This document shows positions 51,846 to 59,521 of a stretch of DNA of 64,000 bases, piece by piece (the stretch's first letter is position 1; each line of letters begins with the position of its first letter). The stretch spans positions 38,529-102,528 of the forward strand of contig VBWA01000030.1 of the NCBI GenBank assembly GCA_006218025.1, read 5' to 3'. A program made the translations under genes and the position numbers. The stretch comes from Rhodocyclaceae bacterium (GTDB lineage Bacteria > Pseudomonadota > Gammaproteobacteria > Burkholderiales > Rhodocyclaceae). The notes below the pieces were generated by a model. It worked only from the letters and a program-made list of their open reading frames with translations, searched no databases and was not told the origin of the DNA.

Positions 51846-53297
51846 TCAGCCGAGCATCCGCGCCGCTTCATGGAACCAGCGCGTGAGATAAGGCGGAATG
51901 TAGAGACCCAGCATCAGCACGATGCCCAGATGAAGGAATACCGGCGTGATGGCGGGCGCATGCGGCAGGCGCTTTGCCTCGGTCTCGCCGAAGACCATGG
52001 GCTGCACCTTGCCGAAGATGGCGGCAAAGGCCACGCCGAGGCCCAGCAGCAGCACCGGCGTCGCCCACGGGTAATGTTTCATGGCATGGGTGAGAATCAT
52101 GAACTCGCTGGCAAAGACGCCGAACGGAGGCATCCCCAGGATCGCCAGCGTCCCCAGCATCAGCCCCCAGCCGATCAGCGGGTTGATGCGGATCAGGCCG
52201 CGGATGTTTTCCATCAGTTGCGTTCCGGTCTTCTGCGTGGCGTGGCCGACGGCGAAAAAGATGGCCGACTTGGTCAGCGAGTGCATGGTCATGTGCAAGA
52301 GACCGGCGAAGTTGGCCACCGGACCACCCATGCCGAACGCGAAGGTGATGAGGCCCATGTGCTCGATGGACGAGTAGGCGAACATGCGCTTGACGTCCTT
52401 CTGCCGCGACAGGAAGAAGGCCGCGACCAGCAGCGTGAACAGGCCGAAGCCCATCATCAGCTTGCCGGCGAAGGCGCCGGGAATCGCGCCATCGGCCAGC
52501 ACCTTGCAGCGCAGGATGGCGTAGAGGGCGACGTTGAGCAGCAGGCCGGAGAGCACCGCCGACACCGGCGTCGGGCCCTCGGCGTGGGCGTCCGGCAGCC
52601 AGTTGTGCAGCGGCGCCAAGCCCACCTTGGTGCCGTAGCCGACCAACAGGAAGATGAAGGACAGCGCCATGATGTTCGGCTCGAGTTGGCCTTTTACATC
52701 GATCAAGTGCGTCCACAACAGCGCGTTGCCGCTTTCGCCCAGCACTCGCTCGGCGGCGAAGTAGAGCAGGATGGTGCCGAACAGCGCCTGGGCGATGCCG
52801 ACGCCGCAGAGGATGAAGTATTTCCACGCCGCTTCGAGGCTGGCCGGCGTTCGATAGAGCGACACCAGCAGCACGGTCGTCAGCGTCGCCGCTTCCATGG
52901 CGACCCAGAGGATGCCGAGGTTGTTGGTGGTCAGCGCCGCCAGCATGGTGAACATGAAGAGCTGGTACATGCTCTTGTAGAGGCGCAGGCGCGGCATGGT
53001 GAGCCGGCCGTGCTCGGCCTCGTTCTTCATGTAGGGACCGGAAAAAATGCTGGTCGTCAGACCGACGAAGGCGGTCAGCGCGACGAAAAACACATTCAGG
53101 GAATCGATGAAGAACTGCTCGCCGAAGGCAAAGCGCGGGCCGTTGGCGACGATCTCGACCGTCAGGCCAACGGCGGCGAGGAAGGTGCCGAGGCTGGCGA
53201 TGATGTTGAGGTTGGGCGCCCAGGCGCGCTCGCCCACCACTGTCAGCAGCGCGCCGCTGACAAGAGGAATGGCGAGCATCAAAACGAAGAAATCCAT
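51846..53297 (-). CDS. Antiporter-like membrane subunit, HyfF-like
   Basis: 483 residues from ATG 53297, about 13-14 membrane helices. It belongs to the Mrp/NuoLMN antiporter family: the conserved Glu in VAMEAATLTTV and the Lys in GTKVGLAPLHNWLPDAHAEGP mark the proton channel. It lies 2 bases upstream of the large-subunit gene and 1 base overlaps the HyfE-like gene. Its role is proton or sodium translocation coupled to the soluble arm. Confidence 0.92.
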   Translation of the reverse strand: MDFFVLMLAIPLVSGALLTVVGERAWAPNLNIIASLGTFLAAVGLTVEIVANGPRFAFGEQFFIDSLNVFFVALTAFVGLTTSIFSGPYMKNEAEHGRLTMPRLRLYKSMYQLFMFTMLAALTTNNLGILWVAMEAATLTTVLLVSLYRTPASLEAAWKYFILCGVGIAQALFGTILLYFAAERVLGESGNALLWTHLIDVKGQLEPNIMALSFIFLLVGYGTKVGLAPLHNWLPDAHAEGPTPVSAVLSGLLLNVALYAILRCKVLADGAIPGAFAGKLMMGFGLFTLLVAAFFLSRQKDVKRMFAYSSIEHMGLITFAFGMGGPVANFAGLLHMTMHSLTKSAIFFAVGHATQKTGTQLMENIRGLIRINPLIGWGLMLGTLAILGMPPFGVFASEFMILTHAMKHYPWATPVLLLGLGVAFAAIFGKVQPMVFGETEAKRLPHAPAITPVFLHLGIVLMLGLYIPPYLTRWFHEAARMLG

Positions 53298-53965
53298 CAG
53301 TTGTCTTTCAGGCGTTCCATGTGATGGATATCGAGACTGTCGAACTGGTCGCGAATCTGGAAGAAGAACACGCCGAGGATGATGACGCCGACCAGCACGT
53401 CGAGCGCAATGCCCAGTTCGACCACCATCGGCATGCCGTAGGTGGCACTGGTGGCGGCGAGGAAAAGGCCGTTTTCCATCGACAGGAAGCCGACCACCTG
53501 GGTGATGGCCTTCTGCCGCGTGATCATCATCAGAAAGGCCAGCATCACCACCGCCAATGCGATGCCGAGCGTGCCGCGCGTGATGGTGTGGGATAGCTCG
53601 GAGATGGGCAGCGCGACATTGAAAGCGATCATGACGAGGACGATCCCCGCCAGCATCGTGGTTGGAATGTTGATCAGCGCTTCGACTTCGCCCTTGACGT
53701 TGAGCTTGCGCACCAGCCGGTGCAATATCCACGGCAGCACCAATACCTTGAGTGTCAGCGTCAGGCCGGCCGAATAATAGAGGTGCGACTGCCCGGTGGT
53801 CACTGCCGCCACCAGCGTCGCCAGACACAATGTCAGTCCCTGCAGGGCGAACAGGTTGATCAGCGCCAGCACCCGGCGCTGCGCCAGCATGGCGAACGCC
53901 AGCAGCAGGATCACCGCCGCGAACAGATTGATGAGTTGGGCCGAGAAGGGAATCGCAGAGTTCAT
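53297..53965 (-). CDS. Membrane subunit, HyfE-like
   Basis: 222 residues from ATG 53965, about six to seven membrane helices. HyfE-type proteins contain a NuoK-like C-terminal part (ELGIALDVLVGVIILGVFFFQI). It sits between the HyfC-like and HyfF-like genes with overlaps on both sides. It helps anchor the antiporter-like subunits. Confidence 0.9.
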   Translation of the reverse strand: MNSAIPFSAQLINLFAAVILLLAFAMLAQRRVLALINLFALQGLTLCLATLVAAVTTGQSHLYYSAGLTLTLKVLVLPWILHRLVRKLNVKGEVEALINIPTTMLAGIVLVMIAFNVALPISELSHTITRGTLGIALAVVMLAFLMMITRQKAITQVVGFLSMENGLFLAATSATYGMPMVVELGIALDVLVGVIILGVFFFQIRDQFDSLDIHHMERLKDN

Positions 53966-54918
53966 ACCTTGCTTTCCAGCAGCAGGCGGACCAGCAGGCC
54001 GAGCACCGCCAGCATGAAGGCGGTGCCGAGAAACTCGGGCGCGCGGAAGATGCGCATCTTGGCATTGACGGTCTCGATGCCGGCGAGCAGGAAACCGCCG
54101 ATGGCCAGCTTCAGCAGCAGCAGCGGTATCGCCGCCACCAAGGCCAGGAAGTTGTCCCCCGGCGCTATGCCCCAGGGGAAAAACAGCGCGAGGCCGAGGC
54201 AGGAATAGGCATACAGCTTGAGGCTCGCCGCCCATTCGATCAAGGCGAGGTGACGACCCGAATATTCGAGAATCATCGCTTCGTGAATCATCGTCAGTTC
54301 AAGATGGGTGGCCGGGTTATCCACCGGCACGCGGGCGTTCTCGGCAAACGAAACAAACGTGAAGGCGATCCCGGCGAAGGCCAGGCTGGGATAGATCACC
54401 AGTTCGCGATGGGCCAGCGTCTCGACGATGGTGGCGACCGAGGTCGATTGGGCGGTCATGGCCAGCGTGAAAATCACCATCAGCAGCGCCGGCTCGGCCA
54501 GAAAGCCGATCAGCATTTCGCGGCGACCCCCGAGGCTGCCGAAGGAGGTGCCGACATCCATGGCCGCCAGCGAAATGAAAACGCGTGCCAGGCCGAACAC
54601 GCCCACCAGCGCGAGGGCATCGGCCGCGGGAGCGAGCGGCAGGTCGGTCGACAGGCTGGGAATGATGGCGCAGGCCAGCACCATGCAGCCGAAGATCACA
54701 AAGGGCGCGACGCGGAACAGCGACGAGGCGCCATGGGCCAGCACGACATCCTTGCGGAAAAGCTTTTGCAGCATGTAATACGGCAGCAGCAGGGGCGGCG
54801 CCGTGCGGCTCTGGAACCAGGCACGGCACTGCCCCACCCAGCCCGACAACAAGGGCGCGAGCACCAGCGCCAGCAGGATCGCGAAGGCCTGACCCAAAAG
54901 TCCCGAGATACTGATCAC
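53962..54918 (-). CDS. Membrane subunit, HyfC/HycD/NuoH-like
   Basis: 318 residues from a GTG start (54918) that overlaps the HyfB-like stop (GTGA). Eight or so membrane helices. Family features are the cytoplasmic loop segment FVSFAENARVPVDNPATHLELTMIHEAM with its acidic residues, and GGRREMLIGFLAEPAL. This is the NuoH-type subunit that links the soluble cluster subunits to the membrane arm. A longer frame upstream runs through the HyfB-like gene and was rejected. Confidence 0.9.
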   Translation of the reverse strand: MISISGLLGQAFAILLALVLAPLLSGWVGQCRAWFQSRTAPPLLLPYYMLQKLFRKDVVLAHGASSLFRVAPFVIFGCMVLACAIIPSLSTDLPLAPAADALALVGVFGLARVFISLAAMDVGTSFGSLGGRREMLIGFLAEPALLMVIFTLAMTAQSTSVATIVETLAHRELVIYPSLAFAGIAFTFVSFAENARVPVDNPATHLELTMIHEAMILEYSGRHLALIEWAASLKLYAYSCLGLALFFPWGIAPGDNFLALVAAIPLLLLKLAIGGFLLAGIETVNAKMRIFRAPEFLGTAFMLAVLGLLVRLLLESKV

Positions 54919-56924
54919 GGCCTTGCCACCAAGAGAAGCACGAGCAGGGTGATGAAGCTGTACATCAGATAGACGGCGATGCGCCCGCCCTGCAGGGCGA
55001 CGATCAAGGTCGATACCCTTCCGACCGCGTTCGCCACCGGCAGGTAGAGCCAATGCCAGAAATGATCCTCGACCTTGACGCTGTAATACGGCTGGGCGTC
55101 GCGCGCAGTCGGGAAATGCCGCTCCATGCGGAACATCGGTTCGAAGATGCGGCGGATCGGCTGACTGAAACCCTCGGCCGTGTCCTGCGCCCGCGGCCCC
55201 TGGAAGTAGTAGCCGCAGTCCCAGGCCGCGGTGCGGCGCACGCGGCCATGATAGAGGTGGCGCACCAGCCAGCGCCCGAGCAGCAGCGTGGCGGCGATGG
55301 TGACGAGAAAGATCATCGGCTCGTAGCTGGCCCGTTCCGGCGAGATCGGCGCCAGCATCCACCAGCCCTGCTCATGCAGCTTGTCGCCGAGGCCCGCACC
55401 AAGAAGCTGACGGGTGGCGGCATCGATGCGCGAAATCACCGTCGACGGCAGGATGCCCAGCAGCAGCGTGATCAGGGCCAACCAGGCGAGGCCGACCTTC
55501 TCCCACGTCCCGGCATCGTGGGCATCCTTCAGCCCCGGCTCGCGCATCTGGCCCAGAAAAATTATGGCGTAGAACTTGACCATGGCGAAGCCGGCCAGCG
55601 CGGCGACGAGAACGACCAGCGCCGCCGCCACCGGCACCACCATGTTGAGCCAGGGGTGCGGCAGGCCCGGCGAGAACAGGAAGCTTTGCAGCAGCAGCCA
55701 CTCCGAAACAAACCCGGACAGCGGCGGCAAACCGGCGCTGGCGATCACCCCGGCCAGCGCCAGCCAGGCCACCCAGGGCATGCGATGGATCAGTCCGCCG
55801 AGCTTGCCGAGGCTGCGCTCCTTCGTCGCGTGCAGCACCGAGCCAGTGCACAGGAACAGCAGGCTCTTGAAGGCAGAATGGGCCAGGCAGTGATAGAGCA
55901 CCGCCGTCATGGCCAGCGCCGCCAGTCCTTCCATGCGATAGGCATGGAAGATCAGCGTCAGGCCGATGCCGACGGCGATCAGGCCGATGTTCTCGATCGA
56001 GGAATAGGCCAAGAGCCGCTTCATGTCGTTTTGCACCGTGCTGTAGAGCACGCCGAACAGCGCGGTGATGAGGCCAACCGTCAGCGCTACCACGCCCCAC
56101 CACCAGATCGTCGTATGCAGCAGGTCGAAGCTCACTCGCAGCAAACCGTAGATGGCGGTCTTCAGCATCACGCCGCTCATCATCGCCGAGACCGGCGAGG
56201 GCGCGGCCGGGTGCGCCTCGGGCAGCCAGACGTGCAACGGCACCAGGCCGGCCTTGGCGCCGAATCCGGCCAGTGCCAGCAGAAAGGCGACCGAGGCCCA
56301 GAATGGCGAGAGTTCCTGGGCGCGCATGCCGGCGAAGCTGTAGTCGCCCGCCCCTCCGGTCATCACGCCGAAGGACAGCAGGATCGCGATGGCACCAACG
56401 TGCGCTATCAGGAGATACAGAAACCCGGCACGGCGAATTTCCTCGTGGCGATGATCGGTGGTGACGAGGAAGAAGGACGACAGCGCCATGGTCTCCCACG
56501 CCACCATGAAGGCATAGGCGTCGTCGGCCAGCAGCACCATCAGCATGCTGGCGAGGAAGACGTGGTATTCGAGGCAGAGCAGCCCGGGCGCGGTGCCTTC
56601 GCCTTTCCTGAAATAGCCGGCGGCAAAGATGGAAATGCCGACCGAGACGAAGCCCAGCAGCAGGACGAACACGGCGGAAAGATTGTCGAGACGCAGATGG
56701 AAGGGCAGATCGGGCAGGCCGATGACCAGCACGGCGGTTTGCGCCGGGCCGCCGAGCGAATCCAGCGCGACAAAGCCAGCCACCATGCCGATTGCGGCGC
56801 CGAGCGGAAACAGGGTCTTGCTGATGAAGCGCGTATTGCGCGGTGCCACCAGCCCGAGCAGGCCGACGGCCAGCCAGGCGCATGCGGCAATCAGCAGGAT
56901 ATCGATGGGCAGGAGGCTGGTCAT
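54915..56924 (-). CDS. Antiporter-like membrane subunit, HyfB-like
   Basis: 669 residues from ATG 56924. About 16 membrane helices of the NuoL/HyfB antiporter family: WETMALSSFF with the key Glu, GFGAKAGLVPLHVWLPEAHPAAPSPVSAMMSG with the key Lys, and a C-terminal extension with a long helix. It heads a six-gene operon (B-C-E-F-G-I order). Missing relative to hydrogenase-4 are a third antiporter (HyfD), the ferredoxin-like HyfA and HyfH subunits, and any maturation genes. Probably an ion pump of an Ehr-type complex. Confidence 0.93.
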   Translation of the reverse strand: MTSLLPIDILLIAACAWLAVGLLGLVAPRNTRFISKTLFPLGAAIGMVAGFVALDSLGGPAQTAVLVIGLPDLPFHLRLDNLSAVFVLLLGFVSVGISIFAAGYFRKGEGTAPGLLCLEYHVFLASMLMVLLADDAYAFMVAWETMALSSFFLVTTDHRHEEIRRAGFLYLLIAHVGAIAILLSFGVMTGGAGDYSFAGMRAQELSPFWASVAFLLALAGFGAKAGLVPLHVWLPEAHPAAPSPVSAMMSGVMLKTAIYGLLRVSFDLLHTTIWWWGVVALTVGLITALFGVLYSTVQNDMKRLLAYSSIENIGLIAVGIGLTLIFHAYRMEGLAALAMTAVLYHCLAHSAFKSLLFLCTGSVLHATKERSLGKLGGLIHRMPWVAWLALAGVIASAGLPPLSGFVSEWLLLQSFLFSPGLPHPWLNMVVPVAAALVVLVAALAGFAMVKFYAIIFLGQMREPGLKDAHDAGTWEKVGLAWLALITLLLGILPSTVISRIDAATRQLLGAGLGDKLHEQGWWMLAPISPERASYEPMIFLVTIAATLLLGRWLVRHLYHGRVRRTAAWDCGYYFQGPRAQDTAEGFSQPIRRIFEPMFRMERHFPTARDAQPYYSVKVEDHFWHWLYLPVANAVGRVSTLIVALQGGRIAVYLMYSFITLLVLLLVARP

Positions 56925-57089
56925 GTCTGTATCGGGGCTGGTGCGAATTCTAGCAGCGGCCCACGAAGCCAAAGCCGCACCCGAGCCGCCGTGTCGCCAG
57001 CGCCAGCGCGGTGCGTCCCTCCGGGAACTCTTGCCGGTGGCTCTCACTGTCGTGACGGTAGAGGATCATGATCGCAAGCCTGTCCCGCT

Positions 57090-59234
57090 TCAACTAAAGC
57101 GCTGCTCGGGTACGAGGGCAGGTACCGAGACTGGCCGCAAACCATCGACGGTGCCTAGATTCTCCTCACGCGAGTAGATCTTTTCCAGGGCCTTCTCTGC
57201 CGTGGCGAAGAAGCTCTTCTCGCCGATCAAGTCGCGCAGGCCTGTAGCCTGCATGACATCGAGCACCTGTTTCTTCATGCCGGCGAACAGCACGACGATC
57301 CCGTTGCCGCGCATGCGCTCGACGATGTGGTGGATCACCTCCTCGCCCGAGGCGTCGAGCTCATTGATTCCATCGCCGACGATCAACAGGTAGGGCGCCT
57401 GCGGATTGCTGGCCACTGCCTCGAGAATGGCATCCTCGAAAAAGGCCACGTTGGCAAAGTAGAGTCGGCCATCGAAGCGAACGGCGGTAACCACATCTGA
57501 ACTCGGCAGGTTGTTGACCTTGGTATCGCGCAGCGTGCCATCCGGATGACGTCCAAGAATGGCGACGCGCGGCGACATGGTGCGGTAGAGATAGAGCACG
57601 ATGGCCAGTCCGGCGCCGGCCATGATGCCCTTGTCCAAGTGGGGCGCGAACGCCAGGGTAGCGGCGAAGGTGACGAGCGAGGCGATGCCGTCGTGGCGAT
57701 TGGCTTCCCACGCGTGCTTCACGGCACCGAAGTTGATGAGGCCGATCACCGCCATGATGATCACCGCTGCCAGCACCGCCTGCGGCAGATGGTAGAGCAG
57801 CGGCGTCAGGAACAACAGCGTCAGCAGCACGAACAGGCCGGTGAACACCGAGGACATGCCGGTCTTTGCCCCGGCATTGATGTTCACCGCCGAGCGCGAG
57901 AAGGAACCCGAAACCGGGAACGCCTGGGTGATGGAGCCGACGATGTTGGCCAGACCTTGGCCGATGAGTTCCTGGTTCGGGTCGATCTTCTGCTTGGTCT
58001 TGGCGGCGATGGCCTTGGCGATGGAAATGGCCTCCATGAAGCCCACCAGCGAAATGACGATTGCGGCCGAGAGCAGGCTGCCGAGCATCTCCCACGACAT
58101 CCTCGGCAGGCCGACGGAGGGCAGGCCTTCCGGAACCTTGCCGACGACCTCACCGCCACCGGTGAGCTTCATGCTGCCCGGGGCCGCACGGGCGATCCGC
58201 CAGCGATGGCCATCGGCTGTCTTCCCGGCCGGCACCCTGCCCTCCGCGTAGAGTTCCGGCGCCTGGCCGTCGGCGGCAGCAACGCGCTCGAAGACCAGGC
58301 TGCGGATGGCTCGGTTGCGGCGGCGGTTCTCGTCCTCACGGTCCCTGATCTGAAGGCGGAGCAGGTCCACCTCGTAGTTGAGCGTCACCACCTCGTGGGA
58401 AAGCTCGCCACGTTCCTTGCGCAGGGTCTTCAGTTCGCTTGCCCTGACTCCTATCTGGTCGTTGATTTCCTTGATGCGAGCCTCGGTGCGGACAAATTCG
58501 GTCAGCAAGGTCTTGGCTTCCGGCTCCGCCACCTGGTCGATGGTGGCCGTGGCGTTGCGCTCGAAGCCGATCAACCACGACGCCATCGTCGTCACCGCAA
58601 CGGCGATCAGCACGCCCGGCAACTTGGGTGCCCTCTTGCGTATGGCGTACATGATGACGATGGCCACCGCGCCCATCGCCAGGGTGGGCAAATGGGTGTC
58701 GCCGATCTGCTTGACCACCCCCCAGATGTCCTCGATGAAATGCTCGGAGCGGCCCATGGGCACGCCGATCAACTTGTTGACCTGAGACAGGCCGATGATC
58801 ATCGCCGCCGCATTGGTGAAGCCGACGATGACCGGGTGCGAAAGGAAGTTCACGATGACGCCGAGTTTGAACACTCCGAGAACCAATTGCACAATCCCGA
58901 CCAGCAACGCCAGCATGATGGCCAGCGCGATGAACTGATCCGAGCCCGCTGCTGCCAGTGGTGCCAGCGACGAGGCGGTCAGCAGCGAGGCCACCGCCAC
59001 CGGCCCGGTGCCGAGCTGGTTGGACGAGCCCCACATCGAAGCGACCATGACCGGCAGGAAAGCCGCATAAAGGCCGTAGTAGGGCGGGAGCCCAGCCAGT
59101 TGGGCATAAGCCATCGACTGCGGCACCAGCACCAGGGCCACCGTCAGGCCGGCAAGGAAGTCGGCCTTGAGCGCATCGCCCCGTAGCGGGAACCAGGCGA
59201 GAAATGGGAAAAACTTCTTCAGCGAAAAAGTCAT
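57090..59234 (-). CDS. SulP-family anion transporter with STAS domain and coiled-coil insertion
   Basis: 714 residues. The transporter core (SulP signature PQSMAYAQLAGLPPYYGLYAAF near 37-58) is interrupted by about 135 extra residues (about 225-360) that form a charged coiled coil (ARIKEINDQIGVRASELKTL, RRRNRAIRS) before the usual GxVPEGLPS segment. A STAS domain ends the protein (about 590-690, with the DASG loop). SulP proteins move sulfate, bicarbonate or other anions, often with Na+ or H+. It lies 165 bases upstream of the HyfB-like gene on the same strand and may be cotranscribed. A divergent paralogue is next to it. Confidence 0.92.
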   Translation of the reverse strand: MTFSLKKFFPFLAWFPLRGDALKADFLAGLTVALVLVPQSMAYAQLAGLPPYYGLYAAFLPVMVASMWGSSNQLGTGPVAVASLLTASSLAPLAAAGSDQFIALAIMLALLVGIVQLVLGVFKLGVIVNFLSHPVIVGFTNAAAMIIGLSQVNKLIGVPMGRSEHFIEDIWGVVKQIGDTHLPTLAMGAVAIVIMYAIRKRAPKLPGVLIAVAVTTMASWLIGFERNATATIDQVAEPEAKTLLTEFVRTEARIKEINDQIGVRASELKTLRKERGELSHEVVTLNYEVDLLRLQIRDREDENRRRNRAIRSLVFERVAAADGQAPELYAEGRVPAGKTADGHRWRIARAAPGSMKLTGGGEVVGKVPEGLPSVGLPRMSWEMLGSLLSAAIVISLVGFMEAISIAKAIAAKTKQKIDPNQELIGQGLANIVGSITQAFPVSGSFSRSAVNINAGAKTGMSSVFTGLFVLLTLLFLTPLLYHLPQAVLAAVIIMAVIGLINFGAVKHAWEANRHDGIASLVTFAATLAFAPHLDKGIMAGAGLAIVLYLYRTMSPRVAILGRHPDGTLRDTKVNNLPSSDVVTAVRFDGRLYFANVAFFEDAILEAVASNPQAPYLLIVGDGINELDASGEEVIHHIVERMRGNGIVVLFAGMKKQVLDVMQATGLRDLIGEKSFFATAEKALEKIYSREENLGTVDGLRPVSVPALVPEQRFS

Positions 59235-59521
59235 GGCGTCAGTTAATAACGGATGTCATTGATACAGTGGAGACCCGAGTGCGGCAGCGGTCACCAACAA
59301 CAACTTGGCATTATCGAACTTTTCCGACCCGGGCATAATAGACACACATAATGTCCGCATAACGCGCTTGTAGCCTGACAGCCGGGCGGGCTACGTAAAA
59401 TGTTCGCTGTTCGCATTGTTGTTGATACGCGGTTGCTGCCATATTCCACATCACAGGGGCCGAATTCTGCGCGAGCTCATCGGCCTCCGGATAGTTAACC
59501 TTCGACGGTCAAGCCGATCCC
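59235..59521. promoter_or_regulatory. Divergent promoter region between the two SulP genes
   Basis: 287 bases, clearly more AT-rich than the genes. A TATTAT -10-like hexamer (complement of 59333-59338) may serve the leftward gene; TTGATA near 59423 with CATATT near 59442 may serve the rightward gene. No palindromic operator stands out. Confidence 0.35.

Noticed and set aside
49760..56924. A functional [NiFe] hydrogenase-4 or formate hydrogenlyase
   Set aside because: All four NiFe cysteines are replaced in the large subunit, and there is no formate dehydrogenase, maturation or ferredoxin-like subunit gene.
49760..56924. Respiratory Complex I (nuo operon)
   Set aside because: Gene order, the NuoC/D-type fusion, the HyfE-like subunit and the absence of NuoE/F/G/I/J exclude it.
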